Origin: Bacteroidales bacterium UBA5219
GTDB lineage: Bacteria > Bacteroidota > Bacteroidia > Bacteroidales > ML635J-15
DNA: 51,537 nucleotides
Reading direction: 5' to 3'
Assembly: GCA_002412425.1 (NCBI GenBank)
Contig: DHVB01000049.1
Span: 1 to 51,537 of the forward strand
Positions 17,315-24,836 of this stretch are shown piece by piece. Each line of letters begins with the position of its first letter. The stretch's first letter is position 1. The position numbers were made by a program, and so were the translations under genes. The notes under the pieces were generated by a model. The model saw nothing but the letters and a program-made list of their open reading frames with translations. It was not told where the DNA came from and did no database searches.

Positions 17315-17350
17315 TGGGGCATAATAATTAAGAAATAATATTAAAAAAAA

Positions 17351-18256
17351 ATGAGAAGTATATTTTTTGCAATACTTGCATTGCTTAATTTCAATCTCCT
17401 AATAGGACAAGATTATATTGAATATTATAATTTTTGTAATGAGGGAGACAAACAAATCTATCTCAAAAATTACGAAGAAGCGTTAAAGAACTTCAATAAA
17501 GCTTTTTCACTTGTTGATTATGTGCATGCTAATCAATACAAAAGTGCTAGTTTATGTGCTGCTCATATTGGGAATATTGAAAAAACATATTTATATGCAA
17601 AAAACGCAATATTAAATGGACTAGACCCAGTCTTTCTTAAAACAAAAGACTTTAAAAAATTTAGGAAAACAGAAAAATACAAAATACTATGTGATAGTAT
17701 CTCAATTTTCCAGAAGCAACATTTATTGTCTATTAATTTGAATTATAAAAAAGAAATTGATAGCCTTTATTATATTGATCAAAACATTATTCGGAACAAT
17801 AAGTCGTGTAAAGGAAATTATAACATTGACAAATCAAAACTACCAAGTAATTTATTTGAACTAGACTCAGTTATTTTCGAGCACTTACTAACCTTAATAG
17901 AAAAATATGGTTTCCCTTCGGAAAAGAAAATAGGATATGAAGGATATTCAAATGTATGGGTTTTATTTCACCACAATGTACGACTTCCAAAGAACTCAAA
18001 ATATCTTCCAATTTTGAAAGAAGCACTAGTAAAAGGAGAATATCTTCCTAGAAATTATGCTTGGATGTATGACCAAAGCCTTATGTTTAAACAAGAAGAA
18101 CCATATTTTTATTTTGGAATTGCTCTTGTCGATCATTTATCAGATGATAAAAAAATGGAAATTGATAAAAGAAGAAAAGAACATGGCATAAAACCGCTTG
18201 AATCTACCATTGTAAAAAAGCGAGGAAATGGTATTATGCAAAAATTTCTTTGGTAA
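17351..18256 (+). CDS. Secreted protein with TPR-like N-terminus and DUF6624-like C-terminus
   Basis: 301 residues. A signal peptide (1-19, LLIGQ) precedes a helical, TPR-like stretch (about 25-110; YEEALKNFNKAF, then YLYAKNAILNGLDP). The C-terminal half (about 160-295) has the layout of DUF6624: a VFEHLLTLIEKYGFPSE-like segment, WVLFHH, YDQSLMFK.....YFYFG and the ending MEIDKRRKEHGIKPLE. The function of DUF6624 is unknown to me. It is probably periplasmic. It stands alone behind repeat copy 2 and is the last gene before tRNA-Val. Confidence 0.7.
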   Translation: MRSIFFAILALLNFNLLIGQDYIEYYNFCNEGDKQIYLKNYEEALKNFNKAFSLVDYVHANQYKSASLCAAHIGNIEKTYLYAKNAILNGLDPVFLKTKDFKKFRKTEKYKILCDSISIFQKQHLLSINLNYKKEIDSLYYIDQNIIRNNKSCKGNYNIDKSKLPSNLFELDSVIFEHLLTLIEKYGFPSEKKIGYEGYSNVWVLFHHNVRLPKNSKYLPILKEALVKGEYLPRNYAWMYDQSLMFKQEEPYFYFGIALVDHLSDDKKMEIDKRRKEHGIKPLESTIVKKRGNGIMQKFLW

Positions 18257-18446
18257 TAATGTTTATTAGAAGTAAAATGTAATTATGGTGCAAAAAGCAT
18301 AAAACAACAATCCAACCATAAATTTCGACAAATTTGTAAAATGTTTTAGGGTTTTTTAGTAAAAAATCAAACCTCAAAAACAAAAACACAAATATAATTA
18401 CATAACAATCAAAGACTTAGGCGATTAAAAAAAATATGAAAAAATA

Positions 18447-18478
18447 TTTGTTAAATATTAAAAAGCCTTTTATATTTG
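18447..18478 (+). promoter_or_regulatory. tRNA-Val promoter
   Basis: TTTG (18447-18450), 20 bases, TATATTTG (18471-18478): a consensus Bacteroidetes promoter placing the transcript start about 27 bases before the tRNA. Confidence 0.75.
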
Positions 18479-18511
18479 CAGTCCTAAACTTTTAGGAATT
18501 ATTGAAATTTT

Positions 18512-18586
18512 GGGAGCTTAGCTCAGCTGGTTCAGAGCACCTGCCTTACAAGCAGGGGGTCAATGGTTCGAATCCATTAGTTCCCA
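18512..18586 (+). tRNA. tRNA-Val (anticodon TAC)
   Basis: A 75-base cloverleaf. The acceptor stem GGGAGCT pairs with AGTTCCC (one G-T wobble). The anticodon stem CCTGC/GCAGG holds the loop CTTACAA with anticodon TAC, which reads valine codons. The T-loop GGTTCGAATCC is canonical. CCA is not encoded, so it must be added after transcription. Confidence 0.97.
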
Positions 18587-18594
18587 CAAAAAAA

Positions 18595-18629
18595 ACGAGT
18601 TTATCAAAAATGGTAAACTCGTTTTTTTT
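18595..18629 (+). terminator. Intrinsic terminator after tRNA-Val
   Basis: ACGAGTTTA (18595-18603) and TAAACTCGT (18614-18622) form a perfect 9-bp stem with a 10-base loop, followed by seven further T residues. A run of A on the other side means it may also end the minus-strand transcript of the biotin carrier gene. Confidence 0.88.
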
Positions 18630-18643
18630 ATAGCTATAGAAAA

Positions 18644-18958
18644 TTATTTTAAAATTATCAATTCTTGATTCTTAGAAACTATATCTCCCGGTTTTACCAA
18701 GACTTTATCTATAATTCCGCCTTTTAAAAAATTGATTTTATTATTCATTTTCATAGCTTCAATAACAAGCATGGCATCGCCTGCTTTAACTTTATCGCCC
18801 TCTTTCACAAGAATTTCTACTATAGTTCCAGGAATTATTGAGAGAATAATTTTATCGTCGGGCTGAGACCATTTTTGCTTTTTATCAAATGATGGAGTAG
18901 AATATGTTTCATACTCTACCTCATCTACTATCATTTTTAATTTTCGATTTTCGTTCAT
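18644..18958 (-). CDS. Biotin carboxyl carrier protein of an acyl-CoA carboxylase/decarboxylase
   Basis: 104 residues. The C-terminal biotinyl domain has the motif EAMKM with the biotin-accepting Lys at 70, in the barrel GTIVEILVKEGDKVKAGD...GDIVSKNQELI. A short linker precedes it. It follows the carboxyltransferase subunit by 11 bases, so biotin on this protein carries CO2 to or from that enzyme. Neither a biotin carboxylase nor the membrane beta subunit of a sodium-pumping decarboxylase is encoded nearby; they must be elsewhere or the complex is unusual. Confidence 0.9.
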   Translation of the reverse strand: MNENRKLKMIVDEVEYETYSTPSFDKKQKWSQPDDKIILSIIPGTIVEILVKEGDKVKAGDAMLVIEAMKMNNKINFLKGGIIDKVLVKPGDIVSKNQELIILK

Positions 18959-18969
18959 AATACTTTTTT

Positions 18970-20514
18970 TTAGAATGGTGGAACTCCGTGTTTTTTGTCG
19001 GTTTTTACTTTAGCTTTAGTCTCACTTAACTTAAGAGCTTGGATTAATTTTTCGCGAGTTTCGTCTGGGACAATAATTTCGTCAACATAACCTTTTGAAG
19101 CTGCGACATAAGGATTTGCAAATCTTTCCTTATATTCTTCTACTTTTTGCTTTCTCATTTCGTTAGGATCTGCTGCTTCGGCAATTTCTTTTCTAAAAAT
19201 AATATTTGCAGCTCCTTGAGGTCCCATAACAGCAATTTCGGCAGTGGGCCAAGCATAAACAAAATCTGCTTTCAAGTGGCGAGAACTCATTGCAATATAT
19301 CCTCCACCATAAGCTTTACGCAAAATAACTGTTAGTTTTGGAACACTAGCTTCAGAATATGCATACAAAACTTTTGCTCCATGACGAATTACTCCTGCAT
19401 GTTCTTGGTCAACTCCCGGCAAATATCCTGGAAGGTCAACTAAAGTAACAATAGGAATGTCGAAAGCATCGCAATATCTAATAAAACGAGCTGCTTTGTC
19501 AGAAGAATCAACATCTAACACTCCTGCTAAATATAAAGGTTGATTAGCAACAAAACCAACCGTTTTTCCGCCAATTCTTCCATAGCCAATTACCATATTT
19601 TGTGCAAATTTTTCCATTACTTCAACAAAATCAGAATTGTCGGTTATAGCTTTAATAACATTTCTAACATCGTATGGTTTGGTTGGATCAACTGGCACAA
19701 CATTGTTTATGTCAATATTCGCAACAGGCTTTTCAACTTTTCTTTCTGTGTTTTTGTCTTTATTATTATGAGGAATAAATGACAACAACTTACGAATTTG
19801 AGAAAAGCATTCTTTTTCGTCATTAGCAAAGAAATGTGCATTTCCTGTAATTTCGCTATGCACTCTTGCTCCGCCAAGATCTTCTTGAGTAATTTCTTCG
19901 CCAAGAACTGTTTTAATTACTTCTGGACCTGTAATAAACATTTTTGAGATATTGTCAACAACAAAAACATAGTCGGTTAATGCTGGTGAATAAACAGCTC
20001 CTCCTGCACAAGGACCGAGAATTACAGAAAGTTGTGGAATAATTCCACTAGATTGTGTGTTGCGATAAAAAATTTCGCCATAACCCGCCAAGGCATCAAC
20101 ACCTTCTTGAATTCTAGCTCCGCCTGAGTCATTTATTCCAATACAAGGCACTCTCATTTTTAGTGCTAAATCTTGAATTTTCACAATTTTCATTGCATGC
20201 ATATAGCCCAAAGAACCACCAACAACGGTAAAATCTTGAGCAAACACACAAATAGGTCGCCCGTCAATTGTTCCAGTTCCAATAACAACTCCGTCACCAT
20301 TTAATACTTTATCAGCCATGCCAAATTCTCTAGCACTATGCTGAACAAACAAATCATATTCATTAAAAGAGCCTTTGTCAACTAACAGTTCTATTCTTTC
20401 TCTAGCCGTAAGTTTCCCAGATTCTTTTTGTTTTTCAATTGCTTTCTCACCACCGCCAAGCATAACTTCTTTGCGTTTTTGGTTTAAAGCTTCGATTTTT
20501 TTGTTTATACTCAT
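18970..20514 (-). CDS. mmdA: Acyl-CoA carboxyltransferase (methylmalonyl-CoA decarboxylase alpha / propionyl-CoA carboxylase beta type)
   Basis: 514 residues, the full size of the family. It shows both crotonase-like halves: GGSLGYMHAMKI and GINDSGGARIQEGVDALAGYGEIF in the N-half; PGYLPGVDQEHAGVIRHGAKVLYAY and YGGGYIAMSSRHLKAD in the C-half. It moves the carboxyl group between methylmalonyl-CoA (or propionyl-CoA) and carrier-bound biotin, in propionate or succinate metabolism. The biotin carrier follows directly. Sequence does not tell MmdA from PccB; without a biotin carboxylase next door I slightly prefer the decarboxylase reading. Confidence 0.9.
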   Translation of the reverse strand: MSINKKIEALNQKRKEVMLGGGEKAIEKQKESGKLTARERIELLVDKGSFNEYDLFVQHSAREFGMADKVLNGDGVVIGTGTIDGRPICVFAQDFTVVGGSLGYMHAMKIVKIQDLALKMRVPCIGINDSGGARIQEGVDALAGYGEIFYRNTQSSGIIPQLSVILGPCAGGAVYSPALTDYVFVVDNISKMFITGPEVIKTVLGEEITQEDLGGARVHSEITGNAHFFANDEKECFSQIRKLLSFIPHNNKDKNTERKVEKPVANIDINNVVPVDPTKPYDVRNVIKAITDNSDFVEVMEKFAQNMVIGYGRIGGKTVGFVANQPLYLAGVLDVDSSDKAARFIRYCDAFDIPIVTLVDLPGYLPGVDQEHAGVIRHGAKVLYAYSEASVPKLTVILRKAYGGGYIAMSSRHLKADFVYAWPTAEIAVMGPQGAANIIFRKEIAEAADPNEMRKQKVEEYKERFANPYVAASKGYVDEIIVPDETREKLIQALKLSETKAKVKTDKKHGVPPF

Positions 20515-20540
20515 CTTTTCAAAATTTAATTATACTTATT

Positions 20541-21620
20541 TTATTTAAGCGTTTTTACATAAATACCTATAGCTATAAAAAAATACAGGATATTTGGTAT
20601 CCAAGCCGACAAAGCTGCAGAAAAATATCCATTTATAGCAAAAACTGAAGCAAATCTCATAAAAAGTATGTAGGAAAAGCTTAACAACAACCCTACTCCA
20701 ATATTCAAACCCAAACCTCCCCTACGCTTTTTAATAGATAAGCCAAAACCTATAAGAGTTAAAATAAATGCAGAAAAAGGTGTAGATATTCTATTGTGTT
20801 TTTCTATTTCGCTAAAAATCACAGCAGATGTTCCAGAAAGTTTTTGTTCTGCAATATATTCATTAAGCTCTTCTACCGACATTTCTTCTACGATATTAGT
20901 TCTTTGTAGAAAATCTTCAGGAGTTATTCTAAAAGCAGTATCAATTCTATGTCCTGTTATTAGCTCTTCTCTTCCATCTAAAAAATTTCTTATTAGATAA
21001 TTTTGCACTATCCACGATTCGCTAATAGAATCCCATATCATTGTTTCTGCAGTAAGTTTAGATTTTAAAACTACACCATCAAACTTTTCTAAAGACATAT
21101 TTAGTCCAATGTTATTTGTTCTATTAAAATTTCCGACATAAAAATAAACTCCTGGATATATTTGCCTATGTGATATGCCCGAAGTAATGGTTCCTGGCGA
21201 TCTTTTAAAATATTTATTTTGAAATTCAAATCTTTGTTTATTTGCTTCTGGAATTACATAATTGCCAAGAACAAAAGAAAATGCTGTAATAAAAAAGGCA
21301 ACTATAAAATATGGAAGCAACAATCTTTTAGCACTTATTCCACTTGCAAACATTGCGACAAATTCAGTTTTTGCTGCCATTCGCGAAGTGAAAAATATAA
21401 CGGAAATAAAAACAAACAAAGCACTAAATAAATTTGCAAAATATGGAATAAAATTAAAATAATAATCAAAAATTATTGCCTTTAAAGGAGCTTGCTTATC
21501 AATGAAATCGTCCATTTTTTCGGATATATCAAAAATAATTGCAATAAGAATTATTAATGTTATTGCAAGGAAATATGTTCCTATAAATTTTTTGATTATA
21601 TATCTATCTAAAATTTTCAA
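20541..21620 (-). CDS. LptF/LptG-family permease
   Basis: 359 residues with about six membrane helices in two groups of three (about 14-110 and 270-358) around a beta-rich periplasmic domain, the layout of the YjgP/YjgQ family. In the Lpt system two such subunits with the ATPase LptB pull lipopolysaccharide from the inner membrane and pass it to the Lpt bridge. Only one gene is present here, so the partner is elsewhere or the protein acts as a homodimer. It sits five bases after tgt, in the same direction, and 26 bases before mmdA. Confidence 0.88.
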   Translation of the reverse strand: MKILDRYIIKKFIGTYFLAITLIILIAIIFDISEKMDDFIDKQAPLKAIIFDYYFNFIPYFANLFSALFVFISVIFFTSRMAAKTEFVAMFASGISAKRLLLPYFIVAFFITAFSFVLGNYVIPEANKQRFEFQNKYFKRSPGTITSGISHRQIYPGVYFYVGNFNRTNNIGLNMSLEKFDGVVLKSKLTAETMIWDSISESWIVQNYLIRNFLDGREELITGHRIDTAFRITPEDFLQRTNIVEEMSVEELNEYIAEQKLSGTSAVIFSEIEKHNRISTPFSAFILTLIGFGLSIKKRRGGLGLNIGVGLLLSFSYILFMRFASVFAINGYFSAALSAWIPNILYFFIAIGIYVKTLK

Positions 21621-21625
21621 TTTAT

Positions 21626-22756
21626 TTAAAGTCTATTATTTAGTTTTTCAATCATTTCTTTTTTCCATGAAGAAAAATTTCCTTCAGTTATTTTTTCTCG
21701 TGCTATCCTCATCAATTCTACATAAAAACCCAAGTTATGCACACTTGTTATTTGAGCTCCCAAAATTTCATTAGAAATTATCAGATGCCTTACATAAGCT
21801 TTAGAATATAGTTTATCCACGAAAGTTGTTCCACATTCATCTAATGGCGAAAAATCATCTTTCCATTTTTCGTTTTTCATATTCATAGTGCCATTCATTG
21901 TAAACAGCATACCATTTCGTGCATTTCGTGTAGGCATCACACAATCAAACATATCTATCCCTCTTTCAATTCCTTCTAACAAATTTTGTGGTGTTCCTAC
22001 TCCCATCAAATAGCGAGGTTTATCTAAAGGTAAAATTTCGTTTACAACTTCAATCATATCATACATTTGCTGAGTTGGTTCACCTACCGACAAACCTCCA
22101 ATTGCATTTCCACAAGCACCAATATCTGAAACAAATTTTGCAGAATCTTCACGTAAATCTTTATAAACAGAACCCTGAACTATAGGAAAAAATGTTTGAT
22201 AATAATCGTAAATCGCTTGAGTAGAATTAAAATGTTTCCAGCCTCTAAGCAGCCATCTATGAGTTAAGTCTAAAGATTTTTTTGCATAAGAATAATCACA
22301 TGGATAAGGCGTACATTCATCGAAAGCCATAATAATGTCTGCACCTATTTTTCTTTGAATTTCAACAACATTTTCAGGTGTAAAAATATGTTTAGACCCA
22401 TCGATATGACTTCTAAAAGTAGCACCTTCTTCGGTAAGTTTTCTATTTTGAGAAAGTGAAAACACCTGAAAACCACCAGAATCTGTTAAAATAGGCTTAT
22501 CCCAAGAATTAAATTTGTGCAAACCACCTGCTTTGTGTATTATGTCAACACCGGGACGCAAATATAAATGATAAGTGTTTCCTAAAATTATTTGAGCTTT
22601 AATATCGTTTTTAAGTTCAGTAATATGCACCGCCTTTACTGTTCCAAGTGTACCTACAGGCATAAATATTGGTGTTTCTATTTCACCATGTGCAGTACTT
22701 ATAAGCCCTCTGCGAGCTTTTGTGTTTTTATCTTTATGACTTATTACGAACTTCAT
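21626..22756 (-). CDS. tgt: Queuine tRNA-ribosyltransferase (TGT)
   Basis: I place the start at the ATG at 22756 (MKFVISHKD); an upstream TTG in frame lies inside a perfect -7 box (TATCTTTG, 22773-22766). The 376-residue enzyme swaps guanine 34 for the queuosine precursor in GUN-anticodon tRNAs. DSGGFQVFSLSQ and GIDMFDCVMPTRNARNG with the nucleophilic Asp are intact. The usual zinc motif CxCxxC is not: this region reads DECGTTFVDKLYSKAY with a single Cys. The downstream permease gene follows after five bases. Confidence 0.94.
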   Translation of the reverse strand: MKFVISHKDKNTKARRGLISTAHGEIETPIFMPVGTLGTVKAVHITELKNDIKAQIILGNTYHLYLRPGVDIIHKAGGLHKFNSWDKPILTDSGGFQVFSLSQNRKLTEEGATFRSHIDGSKHIFTPENVVEIQRKIGADIIMAFDECTPYPCDYSYAKKSLDLTHRWLLRGWKHFNSTQAIYDYYQTFFPIVQGSVYKDLREDSAKFVSDIGACGNAIGGLSVGEPTQQMYDMIEVVNEILPLDKPRYLMGVGTPQNLLEGIERGIDMFDCVMPTRNARNGMLFTMNGTMNMKNEKWKDDFSPLDECGTTFVDKLYSKAYVRHLIISNEILGAQITSVHNLGFYVELMRIAREKITEGNFSSWKKEMIEKLNNRL

Positions 22757-22765
22757 AAATCTTTG

Positions 22766-22773
22766 CAAAGATA
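22766..22773 (-). promoter_or_regulatory. Candidate -7 box of tgt
   Basis: The minus strand reads TATCTTTG, a perfect -7 box, and the tgt ATG begins only nine bases after its last G. The expected transcript start is near 22759, so the message would have a leader of about three bases. No clear -33 box is seen. Confidence 0.5.
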
Positions 22774-22870
22774 TAGAATTTTTATAATTGCTTTTTATGT
22801 TGTAAAACGAATGAAGTTAAAATTAATTATTTTTCAACAGAAAGTTAATTCTCTTAAAAAAAAATAAAAA

Positions 22871-23350
22871 TTATTTTTTAGTCAAATTAATATAAGAAAA
22901 ATTAGGCTCATGTTCTGTATTTTCAGCTTCTATCTCCACATTCCAATCATCGCAATTTAATTCAGGAAAAAATGTATCGCCATCAAATACAGCGTGGATT
23001 TTTGTAAGATAAATTTTATCAACAAAAGGTAAAAATTGCTTATAAATTTCTCCTCCGCCAATTATAAAATTTTCTTTATCAGCATCACAAATTTTAATGG
23101 CTTCCCCAATAGAAGCAACTATTTCAACATTTTTAAAATTCAAATTTTGCGAACGAGATATTACAATATTTCTACGATTTGGTAAAGCTCCATTTGGTAA
23201 TGACAAAAATGTTTTTCGACCCATAATTACAGTATTTCCACTTGTAATTTGTTTAAATCTTTTTAAATCGCCGGGCAAATGACATAATAAATCGTTGTCT
23301 TTACCTATTGCATAATTTTCGGCAACAGCCGCAATAATTGAAAAACTCAT
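22871..23350 (-). CDS. folA: Dihydrofolate reductase
   Basis: 159 residues, normal for DHFR. It has the N-terminal AAVAENYAIGKDNDLLCHLPGDLKRFK with the substrate Asp, NTVIMGRKTF for NADPH, NIVISR, and the FIIGGGEIYKQFLP segment. It reduces dihydrofolate to tetrahydrofolate with NADPH. It follows thyA by 10 bases. ThyA produces dihydrofolate, so the pair forms the thymidylate cycle. Confidence 0.97.
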   Translation of the reverse strand: MSFSIIAAVAENYAIGKDNDLLCHLPGDLKRFKQITSGNTVIMGRKTFLSLPNGALPNRRNIVISRSQNLNFKNVEIVASIGEAIKICDADKENFIIGGGEIYKQFLPFVDKIYLTKIHAVFDGDTFFPELNCDDWNVEIEAENTEHEPNFSYINLTKK

Positions 23351-23360
23351 AAAATAATTT

Positions 23361-24155
23361 TTAAACTGAAACTACGCCTTTTATATGAGGATGTGGATCA
23401 TAATTTACTAATTCAAAATCTTCGTATTTAAAAGAAAAAATATCGTTTACTTCAGGATTTATTTTCATTGTTGGCAAAGCTCTCGGCTCCCTACTTAACT
23501 GAAGCTCAATTTGTTCCATATGATTCAAATAAATATGAGCATCTCCGAAAGTATGTACAAAATCGCCGGGTTTATATCCGCAAACTTGAGCTACCATCAA
23601 TGTTAGAAGTGCATACGAAGCAATATTAAAAGGTACTCCTAAAAACAAATCGGCACTACGTTGATAAAGTTGACAAGAAAGTTTATTATCAGCTACATAA
23701 AACTGAAAAAAAGTATGACAAGGTGGAAGAGCCATATTATCAATATCAGCAACATTCCAAGCACTCACAATATGACGGCGAGAATCGGGATTGTTTTTTA
23801 AATCATGAATTAATTTTGTGATTTGGTCTATACTTTCTCCATTTGCTGTTTGCCAAGATCTCCATTGATAACCATAAACATGTCCTAAATCTCCATTTTC
23901 GTCAGCCCACTCGTTCCAAATTCTAACGCCATTGTCGTTCAAATATTTTATATTTGTATCTCCTTTTAAAAACCATAAAAGCTCATGAATTATTGATTTC
24001 AAATGTAATTTTTTTGTTGTAACGCAAGGAAAACCTTCAGATAAATCGAAACGCATTTGATATCCAAAAACACTTTTTGTACCTGTTCCTGTACGGTCGG
24101 TTTTTATAATTCCGTTGTCCTTTACATGTTGTAACAACTGAAGATATTGTTTCAT
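23361..24155 (-). CDS. thyA: Thymidylate synthase
   Basis: 264 residues, exactly the E. coli ThyA length. Visible motifs: RTGTGTKSVFGYQMRFDL, the folate-binding and active-site segment MALPPCHTFFQFYV with the catalytic Cys, CQLYQRSADLFLGVPFNIASYALL, and HIYLNHMEQI. It methylates dUMP to dTMP using methylene-tetrahydrofolate. The presence of ThyA makes FolA essential to recycle dihydrofolate. It is 14 bases downstream of the bifunctional nuclease gene. Confidence 0.98.
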   Translation of the reverse strand: MKQYLQLLQHVKDNGIIKTDRTGTGTKSVFGYQMRFDLSEGFPCVTTKKLHLKSIIHELLWFLKGDTNIKYLNDNGVRIWNEWADENGDLGHVYGYQWRSWQTANGESIDQITKLIHDLKNNPDSRRHIVSAWNVADIDNMALPPCHTFFQFYVADNKLSCQLYQRSADLFLGVPFNIASYALLTLMVAQVCGYKPGDFVHTFGDAHIYLNHMEQIELQLSREPRALPTMKINPEVNDIFSFKYEDFELVNYDPHPHIKGVVSV

Positions 24156-24169
24156 AAATTAGTTTTTAA

Positions 24170-24772
24170 TTAAAAATCAACATTTCTTTTTTTAAGTTCA
24201 TCTCTAATCAAAGATGCACGCTCATAATTTTCATCTGCTATTGCTTTTTCCATTAGACTTTTTAATTGACTTACGCTCATAGAACCATATTCGCTTGCAT
24301 CTTCTTTTCTTATTGGTTTTGCAGGTTTTGCTTGATTACGTGGGGGCTCGTCATCTTCGGTAAAATTTAAAATAATAGCTGTTTTTTGAACTATATCTAA
24401 AGTAGTATAAATAGGGCTGTGAAATCTAAGAGCTATTGCAACAGCATCTGATGTTCGAGAGTCTATTTCTTTAATTTCTCCGTCTTTTTCAAAATAAATT
24501 TTTGAATAAAATATTCCTTCTTCGAATTTATAAATAACAACTTCTTTTAAGTTTATTTCAAATTCTTCGGCAAAAGAAACAAATAAATCGTGAGTTAGTG
24601 GTCGTGGTGGGCTTAATTTTTCAAGTGCTATAGCTATGCTTTGAGCTTCGAAACCGCCAATAATAATTGGAATTCTTTCTTCGCTATTTTCTACAGACAA
24701 AATTAATGCGTAAGCTCCTGCCTGAGCCTGACTGTATGATAAACCCAAAACTTCTAACTTTACTTTCTCCAT
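24170..24772 (-). CDS. Bifunctional nuclease (DUF151) with C-terminal UVR motif
   Basis: 200 residues. Residues 1-135 match the BFN/DUF151 family: VLGLSYSQAQAGAYALIL, RIPIIIGGFEAQSIAIALE, RPLTHDLF and SRTSDAVAIALRF. Residues about 165-197 form a UVR (UvrB/UvrC-contact) helical hairpin (LKSLMEKAIADENYERASLIRDELK). The family contains RNase/DNase enzymes from plants and appears across Bacteroidetes; a role in repair or RNA turnover follows only from this. It leads the thyA-folA group. A TATATTTG box lies at 24798-24791, 19 bases before the ATG. Confidence 0.87.
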   Translation of the reverse strand: MEKVKLEVLGLSYSQAQAGAYALILSVENSEERIPIIIGGFEAQSIAIALEKLSPPRPLTHDLFVSFAEEFEINLKEVVIYKFEEGIFYSKIYFEKDGEIKEIDSRTSDAVAIALRFHSPIYTTLDIVQKTAIILNFTEDDEPPRNQAKPAKPIRKEDASEYGSMSVSQLKSLMEKAIADENYERASLIRDELKKRNVDF

Positions 24773-24836
24773 TTCTTGATTTTTTCACTACAAATATAAT
24801 AATTACTAGCGAATAAATAAATATTTAACAATTATT

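Larger units (their letters stand above)
17189..17321 (+). repeat. attC-like inverted boundary around repeat copy 2
   Basis: TGCCggTAAC at 17189-17198 is mirrored by GTTAtggGGCA at 17311-17321: TGCC pairs with GGCA and TAAC with GTTA, with unpaired spacers of two and three bases. The whole of repeat copy 2 lies between them. Two short paired boxes separated by mismatched spacers, with GTTA at the outer right box, resemble an integron attC site, though the strict GTTRRRY consensus is not met. Copy 1 has no matching left arm. Confidence 0.5.

Noticed and set aside
14859..17321. Classical integron with attI and intI
   Set aside because: No integrase gene in the window and the right box does not meet GTTRRRY; kept only as attC-like.
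22756..22768. Earlier TTG start of tgt
   Set aside because: It lies inside the -7 box and adds four residues not expected in the family; the ATG at 22756 is better.
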